A stretch of 62,554 nucleotides of DNA, from contig JAGBDS010000046.1 in the NCBI GenBank assembly GCA_017937405.1, positions 1-62,554 on the forward strand, given 5' to 3'. The translations under genes were made by a program, and so were the position numbers. Positions 26,361-35,493 of this stretch are shown here, in pieces; position 1 is the stretch's first letter, and the number at the start of each line of letters is the position of its first letter. Below the pieces are notes generated by a model. That model saw nothing but the letters and a program-made list of their open reading frames with translations. It was not told the origin of the DNA and did no database searches. Source of the DNA: Oscillibacter sp. (lineage in GTDB: Bacteria; Bacillota; Clostridia; Oscillospirales; Oscillospiraceae).

Positions 26361-27248
26361 TTACTTATAATAGATTTTATCGTTTGCCACGTTCCGCAGG
26401 TGCTGGCCGTAGGGGGATTTTCCGTAGTGCTCCGCGCTTTCCAAGAGCTGTTCCTCCGTGATCCAGCCGGACTTGTAGGCGATCTCCTCCGGGGCGGAGA
26501 TCTTGATGCCCTGGCGCTTTTCGATGATGCGGACGAAGTCCGCGGCGTCCACCAGGGAGTCCATGGTGCCGGTGTCCAGCCAGGCGTAGCCACGGCCCAT
26601 CAACTTCACGTCCAGGATGCCCTGCCGGAGGTACATCTCGTTGAGGGTGGTGATCTCCAGCTCGCCCCGTGCGCTGGGTCTTACCTCTTTCGCCATGGCG
26701 GAAACGCCCTTGGGGTAGAAATACAATCCCGTCACCGCGTAATTGCTCTTGGGCTGGGCGGGCTTTTCCTCGATGGAGGTGGCATGGCCGTTCTCGTCAA
26801 AGGCCACCACGCCGAACCGCTCCGGGTCCGGCACATAGTAGCCGAACACCGTGGCCCGGCCCTGCTCCGCGTTGGTGACAGCTTCCCGCACCAGACCGCC
26901 CAGACCGGCACCGTAGAAGATGTTGTCACCCAGCACCATGGCACAGCAGTCCTCACCGATGAACTCCTCGCCCAGCAGGAACGCCTGGGCCAGACCATCG
27001 GGAGAGGGCTGCACCTTGTAGGACAGGCGGACACCGAACTGGCTGCCGTCACCCAGCAGCCGTTCAAAGTTGGGCAGGTCCGTGGGGGTGGAGATGATGA
27101 GAATGTCCCGGATGCCCGCCAGCATCAGGGTGGACAGCGGATAGTAGACCATGGGCTTATCATAGATGGGCAGAAGCTGCTTGGATGTCACCATGGTCAG
27201 GGGGTACAGCCGGGTGCCGGCTCCGCCGGCCAGAATAATACCTTTCAT
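26361..27248 (-). CDS. rmlA: Glucose-1-phosphate thymidylyltransferase (RmlA)
   Basis: A 295-residue nucleotidyltransferase that makes dTDP-glucose from dTTP and glucose-1-phosphate. The start is ATG 27248 ([20 protein letters not shown]); a longer frame begins inside untranslated sequence. Motifs: [48 protein letters not shown], and [10 protein letters not shown]. The C-terminal ends in [12 protein letters not shown]. These are diagnostic of RmlA. It is the first enzyme of both dTDP-sugar branches in this locus. Confidence 0.97.
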   Translation of the reverse strand: MKGIILAGGAGTRLYPLTMVTSKQLLPIYDKPMVYYPLSTLMLAGIRDILIISTPTDLPNFERLLGDGSQFGVRLSYKVQPSPDGLAQAFLLGEEFIGEDCCAMVLGDNIFYGAGLGGLVREAVTNAEQGRATVFGYYVPDPERFGVVAFDENGHATSIEEKPAQPKSNYAVTGLYFYPKGVSAMAKEVRPSARGELEITTLNEMYLRQGILDVKLMGRGYAWLDTGTMDSLVDAADFVRIIEKRQGIKISAPEEIAYKSGWITEEQLLESAEHYGKSPYGQHLRNVANDKIYYK

Positions 27249-27279
27249 ATCGGTCTCTCCTGTCTGTTTTTGTTGAGGA

Positions 27280-28074
27280 TTACGGGGCCGTTTCTTCCTG
27301 AAGCCGGGACCAGGTCTTATACCCGATCCCCGCCCAGGGCATTCCCCGCTCAAAGGTCTCCCGCCAGGGGTACACCAGCGCTCCGGTGATGTGGTCTTTC
27401 AGCTTGTCGATGGTGGAAATTACCTTTGCCGGATTGCCGCCCACCACGGTCCCGGGCTCCACATTCTTTGTGACAATGGCACCTGCGGCCACCAGAGAAT
27501 CCGAGGCGATCTCCACACCGGGCAGAATCACGCTTCCCGTGGCGATGACAGCGAATTTCCGGACAGTAACGCCTTCCTCCCGCTCAGAGGGCGGGATGGG
27601 GTCGTTGGTCAGGACGGTGTAAGGATAGATCCAGACGTAATCCTCGATCCGGGATGCTTGGGAGATGTGGACGTTGCTGTGGCAGCGGACATAGTTACCC
27701 AAAACACAGTGGCCCTGGAGGTCACAGAGGGTGCCGATGCTGCAATGGTGGCCCAGAACAGCAGCCTCCCGGATGGTAACCTGATGGCCGGACTGGAAAT
27801 GGTCACCGATCGTCACGCCGGCGTACACGATGCTGCCGCTGCGGATCACGGATCCGGCTCCGATGACCGTGGGGGCCGGCTGCCAGGTGTGGTCCCGGTA
27901 CCAGTCCGCCGTATACTCGCCGATGATGCAGTTGGCACCGATGGTGGTGCCCTTCCCGATGGTCACGTTGTCTCGGATGATGCAGTTGTAATCGATATAG
28001 ATGTCATCCTCCAGCACCACGTTCTCTCCAATGTGGCAACCGGACATGATAGTCACATTCTTTCCTTGCTTCAT
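27280..28074 (-). CDS. Hexapeptide-repeat sugar N-acetyltransferase (FdtC/QdtC-like)
   Basis: A 264-residue left-handed beta-helix protein; many hexapeptide turns such as [17 protein letters not shown] and [20 protein letters not shown] are visible from residue 1 to about 220. The terminal [15 protein letters not shown] is the acetyl-CoA site ending of the family. It lies 12 bases downstream of the FdtB-like aminotransferase gene, fitting the final N-acetyl step to dTDP-3-acetamido-3,6-dideoxyhexose. FdtC and QdtC are of this fold, but the protein is somewhat longer and its substrate is inferred from context. ATG has AGGAG seven bases upstream. Confidence 0.8.
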   Translation of the reverse strand: MKQGKNVTIMSGCHIGENVVLEDDIYIDYNCIIRDNVTIGKGTTIGANCIIGEYTADWYRDHTWQPAPTVIGAGSVIRSGSIVYAGVTIGDHFQSGHQVTIREAAVLGHHCSIGTLCDLQGHCVLGNYVRCHSNVHISQASRIEDYVWIYPYTVLTNDPIPPSEREEGVTVRKFAVIATGSVILPGVEIASDSLVAAGAIVTKNVEPGTVVGGNPAKVISTIDKLKDHITGALVYPWRETFERGMPWAGIGYKTWSRLQEETAP

Positions 28075-28086
28075 AGCCCGCTCCTA

Positions 28087-29184
28087 TTACCGAAACTGGT
28101 TCAGCTTCTCCACCACGTAGCTGATCTCATTCTCCGTTATGCCGTAATACATAGGCAGGCTCAGTTGCGTGGCGCTAATCTCCTCAGCGATGGGCAGGCT
28201 GCCCTTTGGAATGTTCAGCTCTGCGTAGGCCCCCTGTAGGTGCATGGGAATGGGATAGTGTTTGTTGGTGGCGATGCCCGCTGCTTTCAGATACTCCGCC
28301 AACTCGTCCCGGCGGCCGCAACGGACGGCGAAGATGTGCCACACCGGCTCCGTGTCCGGCAGAACGTAGGGCAAGGTCAGCAGCGGGTTGTCGATCTCCG
28401 CCAGATAACGGGCCGCCACACGGCGGCGCTCCCGGTTCATGCGGTCCATGTGGGGCAACTTGGCGGAGAGAAATGCCGCCTGCAGCTCGTCCAGCCTAGA
28501 GTTGTTTCCCTGGTAGATGTGGTGATACTTGTAGTCGGAGCCGTAGTTGCCCAGGGCGCGGATCTTATCCGCCAGAGCCTTGTCATTGGTAATGGCCGCG
28601 CCGGCATCACCCAAGGCGCCCAGGTTCTTGCCGGGGTAGAAGCTGAAGCCTGCGGCATTGCCGAAGGTGCCGATCAGTCTGCCCTTGTAGGCGGCGCCGT
28701 GAGCCTGGGCGCAGTCCTCCACCACGTACAATCCGTGCTTTCGGGCGATGGCCATGATGGGGTCCATGTCGGCGGGCTGGCCGTACAGGTGTACCGGCAT
28801 GATGGCCTTTGTCCGGGGGGTGATGGCCGCCTCTATGCGGCTGGGGTCGATGTTGTAGGTGCGGATGTCCGGCTCTACGAACACGGTGGTTGCCCCGGTG
28901 TAGGTGACGGCCAGGGCGGTGGCGATGAAGGTGTTGGACGGAACGATCACTTCGTCTCCCGCCCCCACGCCCAGGGCCTTCAGGGCCAGCATCAGGGCGT
29001 CCAGGCCGTTGCCGCAGCCGATGCAGTGCTCAACACCGCAATACGCCGCGAAGGCCTTCTCAAAGGCCGCGTCCTCCTCGCCCTCGATATACCAGCTACG
29101 CTCATACACTCGCTCAAAGGCGGCACGCAGTTCCGCGTCCAGTTCCCGCTCCATGGGACGGAAGCTGACAAATGGTACGTTCAT
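28087..29184 (-). CDS. dTDP-3-amino-3,6-dideoxyhexose transaminase (FdtB/QdtB-like)
   Basis: A 365-residue PLP aminotransferase of the DegT family. Motifs: [75 protein letters not shown], the PLP Lys in [15 protein letters not shown], and [13 protein letters not shown]. This pattern resembles FdtB and QdtB, which aminate dTDP-3-keto-6-deoxyhexose. The upstream gene encodes the matching 3,4-ketoisomerase and its stop overlaps this ATG (ATGA), so both are translated together. The product should be dTDP-Fuc3N or dTDP-Qui3N; the stereochemistry depends on the isomerase and cannot be read here. Confidence 0.88.
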   Translation of the reverse strand: MNVPFVSFRPMERELDAELRAAFERVYERSWYIEGEEDAAFEKAFAAYCGVEHCIGCGNGLDALMLALKALGVGAGDEVIVPSNTFIATALAVTYTGATTVFVEPDIRTYNIDPSRIEAAITPRTKAIMPVHLYGQPADMDPIMAIARKHGLYVVEDCAQAHGAAYKGRLIGTFGNAAGFSFYPGKNLGALGDAGAAITNDKALADKIRALGNYGSDYKYHHIYQGNNSRLDELQAAFLSAKLPHMDRMNRERRRVAARYLAEIDNPLLTLPYVLPDTEPVWHIFAVRCGRRDELAEYLKAAGIATNKHYPIPMHLQGAYAELNIPKGSLPIAEEISATQLSLPMYYGITENEISYVVEKLNQFR

Positions 29185-29597
29185 ACGCTCTCTCCTTTTT
29201 GCCCGGCCAGATAGGCCAGAAACTCGTCATAATTTCGGATATAGTCCGCTTCGTCGTATAACTCCGAGGCCAGCACCACCAGAACGGCGTCCGGGGAGAA
29301 GTCGAACATCTCCCGCCACATGGCGTTGCCCACATACAGTCCCTCATTGGGGCTGTCCAGCGGTACGACGGCTTTGTCTTTACCATCATCCAGCAGAATT
29401 TTGCAGCTGCCGTGCATACAGATCAGGACTTGCTCCAGCTTTTTGTGGGCGTGGAAGCCCCGGCGGATGCCCTCCCCCACGCCGTACATATAGTAGACCC
29501 GGTGAATGGGAAAGGGGATGTCCTTGCCGGTCTCCACAGCGATCAACTGGCCTCGCCCATCGCCATGCTCCGTAAAGCGGTATTTGATGATCTCCAT
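29181..29597 (-). CDS. dTDP-4-oxo-6-deoxyglucose 3,4-ketoisomerase (FdtA/QdtA-like)
   Basis: A 138-residue small cupin. The motif [21 protein letters not shown] carries the metal-free cupin histidines of FdtA/QdtA, and the opening [20 protein letters not shown] is typical of the family. It shifts the keto group from C4 to C3 of dTDP-4-oxo-6-deoxyglucose before transamination. Its stop overlaps the start of the FdtB-like gene by four bases. AAGGAG lies six bases upstream of ATG. The cupin histidines are present, so it should be active. Confidence 0.9.
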   Translation of the reverse strand: MEIIKYRFTEHGDGRGQLIAVETGKDIPFPIHRVYYMYGVGEGIRRGFHAHKKLEQVLICMHGSCKILLDDGKDKAVVPLDSPNEGLYVGNAMWREMFDFSPDAVLVVLASELYDEADYIRNYDEFLAYLAGQKGESV

Positions 29598-29613
29598 AGT
29601 TGCTCCTTCTATT

Positions 29614-30459
29614 TCAGCGGCGGAATATCAGGCCGTAGAGCCTACGCACCAGGACAGAGTCCCGCAGCTTCAGCGTCAGCCAGGACCGCAGAACGGTCCC
29701 AGCTCCGACTCTCTTCCAATAGGGCCTGATCTCCCGCGCGAAAGTCCTCTTTTTGTCCGCCAGATAGGCGGGATTCACCCCGGTGGCGGCCCCTACATCG
29801 CAGCGGTATTTGGCGGCGATGAAGTCGCCAAAGCCAATGCGGGCCCCCTCCCTGCTGACACGCAGCCAGGTGGGCCAGTCCTCCAGCAAGCGATAGGATT
29901 CGTCAAAGGGGCCGAACCGGTCAAAAAATGCCCGGGTGAAAAAGACGCCCACACCCACGATCTCATTGTGGACGCACAGCCGCCGGAAAACCTCCTCCGG
30001 GCTCCGCTGGGGCAGTGCCTGTGCGAAGCCGTCCCGGAACAGGGTCTGGGGCGCCAGATCCGGGCCGCACTTCATGACCCGGGTGGTGATGATGCCGTCC
30101 GGGCTGGCCTCCAGCGCCTCTTTCGCTCTGGAGAGCACCTGCCCGTCGTACAGGGCGTCGTCCGCGGCCAGCAGCTTGAGATAGCGGCCCTCCGCCCGCT
30201 CCAGCGCCCGGTTGATGCTGCGGACGGTGCCCAGGTTCTCCGGATTCTGATACACCAGCGCCTGCCGCAGGTTGGGGCCCCGGTGGGCGGCGATATAGGC
30301 TTCTATTCCCGCACCATCAAAGGTGGGCGAGCCGTCGTCCGCCACGATCAGCTCCAGGGCGGGGTAGTCCTGGGCCAGCACCGAATCCACGGCGCAGCGG
30401 AGATATTGTTCATTCCTGTATGCCAGGATGATGACGGAAAACAGTTCAGGCTCCCTCAT
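29614..30459 (-). CDS. GT2 family glycosyltransferase
   Basis: A 281-residue GT-A enzyme: FSVIILAYRNEQYLRCAVDS, VADDGSPTFDGAGIEAYIAA (residues about 38-57), and LLAADDALYDGQVLSRAKE (about 95-113). TGVNPAYLADKKRTF lies near the end. It lacks the C-terminal membrane helices of the paralogues at 8355-9548 and 9552-10751. It overlaps the following GT4 gene by 14 bases, so translation is coupled. GGAGG precedes the ATG. Donor and acceptor sugars are unknown; the neighbouring FdtA-C genes make dTDP-Fuc3NAc or dTDP-Qui3NAc a possible donor. Confidence 0.88.
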   Translation of the reverse strand: MREPELFSVIILAYRNEQYLRCAVDSVLAQDYPALELIVADDGSPTFDGAGIEAYIAAHRGPNLRQALVYQNPENLGTVRSINRALERAEGRYLKLLAADDALYDGQVLSRAKEALEASPDGIITTRVMKCGPDLAPQTLFRDGFAQALPQRSPEEVFRRLCVHNEIVGVGVFFTRAFFDRFGPFDESYRLLEDWPTWLRVSREGARIGFGDFIAAKYRCDVGAATGVNPAYLADKKRTFAREIRPYWKRVGAGTVLRSWLTLKLRDSVLVRRLYGLIFRR

Positions 30460-31576
30460 GCTGTTCCTCCGGGGGACCGATCAGGTCCCGGTAAAGCGCC
30501 AGCAGCTTTCTCTCCTGGGTCTCCCAGTTGAAAGCCTCGTCAATGGCCCGGCGGCCGGCCTGGCCCATGCGGGCGGCCTCCTCCGGGTGATCCGCCAGAT
30601 AGCGGATGGCGTTGGCGATCTGGCCCACATCGGCGGGGTCCACCAGGATGCCGAAGGGGTATTCCTCCATCACCCGGCGGGCATAGGCGGAGTCGCTGAG
30701 GACCACCGGCAGGCCCATGGCCATGTAATCGTACACTTTCATGTTAAAAGTGTCGCATATATTGTACTGTCCTCCATTGGGAATAACGCACAGGCCCATG
30801 GAGGCCTCCTGATATACCGCCGTCACCCGGTCCCGGTCCAGGACGCCCCTGAAATCCACGTTCCCGTATTCCGGCATTTCCCGGACGCGCCGGGCGTAGT
30901 CCTCCGGCTCAAAGTCTCCCACCAAAATCAACCGCACCCCGGCTTTCGCCGCGGCCAGCACCATGTTCTCCGCCCCCCGGTCCGGGGTCATGATCCCCAC
31001 GAAACAGGCGGTGGGCACTTCTTTTGCCGTGGGTACATAGCGGGCGTACAGCTCCTCCCGCAGGGCGTAATTGGCGATCATGACCGTCCGGCGTGAGATC
31101 CCTTCAAAGGGGTCCTTCCCATTCCGGGGCGCCACGAAGATCACGGCGTCGATACGGCTCATTGCATACCGCTCGAATACGCCGTAGCACCAGGCGATCA
31201 GGGGCGCGAAACCCTTCAGGTAATGCTTGGAACGAAGCAGCACCGTGTAAAGCTCATGGCTGTCAAAGATCACCTTTTTGCCCTGCCGCTTCAGCTTCAG
31301 GGCATAGGGCAACAGCTCCGGATCGTGGATATGGTACAGGTCAGCGTCAATGTTCAGCGCCGCCTGACAGATGGTTTTGGAAAAGGTGCGCATCCGCTTC
31401 CAGCGGCTGGCTGGAGGATCTCCCACCCCGATGACGTGAACGCCCCGGTCCTCCCGGCTTTCGCCCTTAGCCACCAGGTATGTCTCATACCCGGCCCTGG
31501 CAAGGGACACACAGGACCGCTGGAACATACAGAGGTCATGGCTCTCCCGGACGCTGGACAGATGGCAGACTTTCAT
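30446..31576 (-). CDS. GT4 family glycosyltransferase
   Basis: A 376-residue GT-B enzyme; ATG at 31576 (MKVCHLSSVRESHDLCMFQR) follows GAGGATGCC, better than the longer frame. The N-terminal domain has GYETYLVAKGESREDRGVHV and LYHIHDPELLPYALKLKRQG; the C-terminal domain has the GT4 nucleotide-binding EASMGLCVIPNGGQYNICDT with the conserved acidic residue, then KVYDYMAMGLPVVLSDSAYA. It probably extends the lipid-linked repeat unit in the cytoplasm. It lies 8 bases downstream of the polymerase gene. Confidence 0.9.
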   Translation of the reverse strand: MKVCHLSSVRESHDLCMFQRSCVSLARAGYETYLVAKGESREDRGVHVIGVGDPPASRWKRMRTFSKTICQAALNIDADLYHIHDPELLPYALKLKRQGKKVIFDSHELYTVLLRSKHYLKGFAPLIAWCYGVFERYAMSRIDAVIFVAPRNGKDPFEGISRRTVMIANYALREELYARYVPTAKEVPTACFVGIMTPDRGAENMVLAAAKAGVRLILVGDFEPEDYARRVREMPEYGNVDFRGVLDRDRVTAVYQEASMGLCVIPNGGQYNICDTFNMKVYDYMAMGLPVVLSDSAYARRVMEEYPFGILVDPADVGQIANAIRYLADHPEEAARMGQAGRRAIDEAFNWETQERKLLALYRDLIGPPEEQHEGA

Positions 31577-31583
31577 GGCATCC

Positions 31584-34055
31584 TCACCCTTCCCGCGTTT
31601 CCGCCGGAGCATACATCTGTGTCAGCATCAAATAGGCGGCCTCATCCGGCAAGCCGTTTTCTCTCACGGAGGCAACGGTGTTCAGAAATGCAGTGTTCTC
31701 CTCTGTCAGCTCGATCTCCTCCAGACGGCCCTGGCTGTATTCCTCCAGATAGGCCTTGGTACCCAGTACGCCGTCCAGGAACACGGAGACATTCTCCTCG
31801 CCAATGGCGGGAAGCACTTCGCAGCGATAGAAATCAAATTGCAGGTTCCAGGCGTCCTTATTAGATGCCTCCTGGGCGATACCCTCCCGGGAACAGGCAA
31901 ACAGCTCCTCCCACTGCCCCTTCGGCAGGTAGTAGTACTGGGCCAGGCCGGAACAGGCGGTATAGGTGCCAGAAGCCTGCAGCTTCTCTTTGTAGATGCG
32001 CATATCCCGGTTATAGCTGCTGTCGTTCAATATGACCGCGTTTCCAACGTAAGTCAGCTGCATCTGCTCGTGGTCGAAAATATCCCGTTTTACAAGGCTT
32101 CTGGTATACGCCATAAATTCCGAAGCACTGGACGCAGGCAACCCCTTTTCCAAATCTTTGACCACCATCCGGTGGCTGAGATACGCGCCGCCAAACACTG
32201 CCAAATACAACCACACGAGACCTGCGGTCAAAAGCCCACCCAGCTTTGCGGCCTTTTCAGACAGCGGCTTTCCATAAAGCACACCGGGAAGTAGCAGAAG
32301 GATATACGCCAGACACTGGTAGGCACGGACGGAAAACGTAATTTCCATCAGGCCGTGGAGATTCATCATGACCAGACAGGCCAACAGCAAAGCCGCCAAG
32401 CGGTCGTGCTCACCACGTAGCCGCTGAAGCAGCAGCCAAGCACCGCCGCCCAACAGCATCAAATACGCGGCCAGACCCAAAAGGCCTGTCTCCTCCATCA
32501 TCTGCAGAAGGTGGCTATGGACGTATTTTGACTCATAGTAGTAGGACTGCACGGAGGTCAGCAGGCCCTCGGTGCTTCCCAGTCCGTGACCAAAGATGGG
32601 GCTGCTGAGAAACAGCGTCCAGCCATCCTTGAAAAACTCCAGCCGCTGGAGGAAGCTGTTGCTGGTCAGCAGGCTATCCTGGAGACGGTTCGCCAGGGAC
32701 GCCGGAAGCAACGGATAATTCAGCTTGACCTCCGTCCCGTCCGAGAACCGCAGCTCCCGCAAGGATTGCCCTGCTTCCCCGCCTATCTGAATGGAAAGGC
32801 GGAATTCCTCGCCGGTAACAGTAAAGGACATTTCCGACAGCGGACCGTTATATAACGACGTACCGCCTCCTGTCCGCCGCAGCACATCCATCTTGCTCTG
32901 GGATAGAATATTCGCATAGGGATTTCCATCCCAATCGCCGGATACGGTATAGGTGCCAGGCGCTAACTCAAAGGCCCGGTCCACATAGCCGCTTTCATCA
33001 AAGGTATACGGCCCCGTCACTATCACCGCGGCTACGGCATATCCCACGCAGAGAACCGCCAGCACGGCTGCCGCGCCCAGCAGCAGCTTCTTATGGCCCT
33101 CCAGCCGAGATGCCAGACGCTTCCCCACAGCCCAATCCAGCGCAAAAATGACAGGTCCTGTGGCCAGATGCAACACATCCACAAGGAAGGAGCCTCCCTT
33201 GAGTGCCGTCGCCGCGGGAATGGACAGTCCAACTACCACGATGGCTGAGAACATCATCAAAAAGAACAGAGGCAGCCGTTCTCCCTTTCCTGCCGCCAGC
33301 AGCCACACCAGCAGAGCAACTGCAAAGCACAAAAGCGCGCCCCGGCTCATAGAGAGAAACAGCCCCATGGCCGATACACCCAGGAGGAAACAGGCCAGCG
33401 CCCGCTTCCACAGCTCTTGGCTGTCATTTGCCAGATACAGGGCCACCAGACTGCCCAAGGCTAAAATACTGCCGGATACATTGGCGTCATTGTAAATGCC
33501 GGATATGCGGTTGCCCAATATATCTTGTTCTACGGTCGAAAAAGAAGAACCCAACACTTCAGCAAGCTGCTCAAAGCCTCCAAATATAAAACCATGGACA
33601 GCCGCATCTACGCATAGCAGCGAGATCATCGCGCAAACAGCGGCAATGCCCCACAGAATACCGCGGATATGCTTCGTTTCAATGCGGGTCAACAGCAGAA
33701 CCGCCAAAGCGAACACCGCCAGAAATTTCGAGTATTCCTGAACCGCGTATTCCCCAAAATGAGAATAGATGGCAGCGAACCCCTGCATGAACGCAAAGCC
33801 AATAAACCCAAGCACCGGCACACAGAACCGCTGACGCAGGTTCCGGAGCGGCGTTCTGCCGATGGACAACGCCAGGGCCAGTACTGCCAGAAGCATCGAC
33901 ATCCGCCCGGTCTGAATCGTCATGGATACAAACAATAATCCCGAGAACAAACAAACCCATACGGTATCCATAGCGGTTTGCTTCGTTTCGGGAGCCTCGG
34001 CAACAGTCTGTTCAATGGAGGCCGGAGCCGGCGTCACGGACTTTTTTCGTTTCAA
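31584..34055 (-). CDS. O-antigen ligase/polymerase-like membrane protein (Wzy/WaaL superfamily)
   Basis: An 823-residue protein. About twelve membrane helices; helices 1-10 span residues about 30-370. A large extracytoplasmic loop (about 355-480) is followed by the family signature GHGLGSTEGLLTSVQSYYYE and KYVHSHLLQMMEETGLLGLA, then further helices to about 630. The last about 190 residues are soluble and helical. Such proteins polymerise or ligate lipid-linked glycan outside the membrane. TTG at 34055 with AGGAGG nine bases upstream is the start. A textbook sigma-A promoter is 60 bases upstream, making this the first gene of the long minus-strand operon. Confidence 0.88.
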   Translation of the reverse strand: MKRKKSVTPAPASIEQTVAEAPETKQTAMDTVWVCLFSGLLFVSMTIQTGRMSMLLAVLALALSIGRTPLRNLRQRFCVPVLGFIGFAFMQGFAAIYSHFGEYAVQEYSKFLAVFALAVLLLTRIETKHIRGILWGIAAVCAMISLLCVDAAVHGFIFGGFEQLAEVLGSSFSTVEQDILGNRISGIYNDANVSGSILALGSLVALYLANDSQELWKRALACFLLGVSAMGLFLSMSRGALLCFAVALLVWLLAAGKGERLPLFFLMMFSAIVVVGLSIPAATALKGGSFLVDVLHLATGPVIFALDWAVGKRLASRLEGHKKLLLGAAAVLAVLCVGYAVAAVIVTGPYTFDESGYVDRAFELAPGTYTVSGDWDGNPYANILSQSKMDVLRRTGGGTSLYNGPLSEMSFTVTGEEFRLSIQIGGEAGQSLRELRFSDGTEVKLNYPLLPASLANRLQDSLLTSNSFLQRLEFFKDGWTLFLSSPIFGHGLGSTEGLLTSVQSYYYESKYVHSHLLQMMEETGLLGLAAYLMLLGGGAWLLLQRLRGEHDRLAALLLACLVMMNLHGLMEITFSVRAYQCLAYILLLLPGVLYGKPLSEKAAKLGGLLTAGLVWLYLAVFGGAYLSHRMVVKDLEKGLPASSASEFMAYTRSLVKRDIFDHEQMQLTYVGNAVILNDSSYNRDMRIYKEKLQASGTYTACSGLAQYYYLPKGQWEELFACSREGIAQEASNKDAWNLQFDFYRCEVLPAIGEENVSVFLDGVLGTKAYLEEYSQGRLEEIELTEENTAFLNTVASVRENGLPDEAAYLMLTQMYAPAETREG

Positions 34056-34114
34056 AATAGGTTCCTCCTGAAAGCGTCTTTCTTAAAAGTAGGCGCACTA
34101 ATCCCAATGTTACG

Positions 34115-34143
34115 ATTATATGACAAATAAGAACAACTTTCAA
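34115..34143 (-). promoter_or_regulatory. Sigma-A promoter of the polysaccharide operon
   Basis: On the minus strand TTGAAA, a 17-base spacer and TATAAT, matching the consensus except one base. It lies about 60 bases upstream of the 34055 start. The genes down to at least 19.2 kb follow on the same strand with short gaps or overlaps, so a single long transcript is likely. Confidence 0.85.
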
Positions 34144-34268
34144 CCCTTTGCCCCACTCTTTTCCACGGCGCTTTTTGCAAAAAAAGGCGCTCTTTGCCGG
34201 AAATCTTTTATACTGTCGTTACCACGAAAATCACTTTTGTGGATATGACTTCCGAAGGAGAGAACACC

Positions 34269-35372
34269 ATGTCTCGAAAAGCACTGCAAAAAAACATTTC
34301 TTATGATGACCGGCGAAATCTGTACTATGTGACGACTGTTGGAAATGGACGAAGGAAAAGCCGTACTTACTCCACTTATGACCAAACTCTGGCGGCACTG
34401 TATCCCGGCGTTTCTCAAAACAACTGGCCGCATGAACGCCCTATTCCTGAGCCATCTGCCACTTTCGGCCAATGGTTGGACTGGTGGCTTACGGAAGATG
34501 TTGCCGCCAGCCGGGCCGTGAGCACCTCTTACGGCTACCGCAATATTGTGCGCCGTCACTTATTGCCCACAATCGGAGACATTCCTTTGGCAGGATTGTC
34601 TTCCTTTCACCTCCAAACATATCTTTCCATGAAGCTGAGCGAAGGACTTTCTCCCAATACAGTCCTCAAGCACTATAACCTGCTCCACACTGCCCTTCAT
34701 CAGGCAGTCCGGCTTGGTTTACTACCTGGGGACCCATCCCGTGGCGTAACCCCTCCCCGTCTGACTCCCTCGCAATATACCTGCTATTCTCCCCAGCAGA
34801 TCCGCATTCTGTTCCAGCTCACTAAAGGAAGCCCCTTGGGTCTGGCTGTGCGACTGGCAGCATATCTGGGCCTTCGCCGCAGTGAGATCACCGGACTGCG
34901 CTGGCAGTGTGTGGATCTGAACGCTAAAGTAGTGCTCATTCAGGAGGTACGCACAGAGGTCGGTGGGCAAGCGATCCTGAAAGAGCCCAAAACCCGGCGG
35001 TCCGTTCGGCGGCTGGGCATCAGCGGCTGTTCGGAACTTATCGCGGAGCTGGAACGGGCCTGGATTGCCCGGAAAAGCGACGACCCGACAGAATTCGTGC
35101 TTCTTCGTACCAACGGAGTACCTCCTTCCCCAGACCTGCTGACCCGCCAAATGGCTCGGCTGACCGAACAGTACCGTCTTCCAAAGATAACCCTCCACGG
35201 ACTGCGGCATTCCTTTGCCTCAATCGCTAACAGCCAGCATATCCCCATGCATGACATCTCCCACATTTTAGGGCACAGTTCCATTGCTGTCACCAGCACT
35301 ATCTATACCCATCTGTTCGATGAAACCGAAAGCACCACTCTGCGGACAGTAGCGGAGGCCATCCAGGGCTGA
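34269..35372 (+). CDS. Tyrosine recombinase/integrase
   Basis: A 367-residue integrase. The N-terminal AP2-like region (YDDRRNLYYVTTVGNGRRKS), then the SAM-like arm-binding region (ATFGQWLDWWLTEDVAASRA), and a C-terminal catalytic domain with all four key residues: Arg in LGLRRSEITGLRW, His-Leu-Arg in LHGLRHSFASIAN, His in HILGHSSIAV and Tyr in TIYTHLF. ATG at 34269 (MSRKALQKNISYDDRRN) has GAAGGAG eight bases upstream and is preferred to the frame start at 34194. It is intact. No excisionase or clear attachment site is seen, and it is not next to phage structural genes; it could act on the adjacent S-layer segment or belong to a lost element. Confidence 0.93.
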   Translation: MSRKALQKNISYDDRRNLYYVTTVGNGRRKSRTYSTYDQTLAALYPGVSQNNWPHERPIPEPSATFGQWLDWWLTEDVAASRAVSTSYGYRNIVRRHLLPTIGDIPLAGLSSFHLQTYLSMKLSEGLSPNTVLKHYNLLHTALHQAVRLGLLPGDPSRGVTPPRLTPSQYTCYSPQQIRILFQLTKGSPLGLAVRLAAYLGLRRSEITGLRWQCVDLNAKVVLIQEVRTEVGGQAILKEPKTRRSVRRLGISGCSELIAELERAWIARKSDDPTEFVLLRTNGVPPSPDLLTRQMARLTEQYRLPKITLHGLRHSFASIANSQHIPMHDISHILGHSSIAVTSTIYTHLFDETESTTLRTVAEAIQG

Positions 35373-35397
35373 CGCTACCAAGAAAACCCGCCAACCA

Positions 35398-35425
35398 TTG
35401 CCACACAGCGAGTTTTAAATATAAC
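35398..35425 (+). promoter_or_regulatory. Promoter of S-layer gene 1
   Basis: TTGCCA, a 16-base spacer and TATAAC, 69 bases upstream of the ATG at 35494. The transcript would begin close to the start of the leader element at 35426. Confidence 0.65.
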
Positions 35426-35493
35426 AGGGGTGTATATCACCTCAGTCAAAAAGGGGCGTCTGGGAGGTAAATTCAAAAGGAGGAAAAACCCCT
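35426..35493 (+). promoter_or_regulatory. S-layer 5' leader 1 with closing stem around the ribosome site
   Basis: AGGGGT at 35426-35431 can pair with ACCCCT at 35488-35493, immediately before the ATG, closing a loop of about 56 bases that contains GGGAGG and the AAAGGAGG ribosome site. The same arrangement is present on the minus strand at 40897-40964 in front of the second S-layer gene, with the last 32 bases identical. Conservation between two genes suggests a functional mRNA leader, for example for stability or translational control. Confidence 0.65.
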
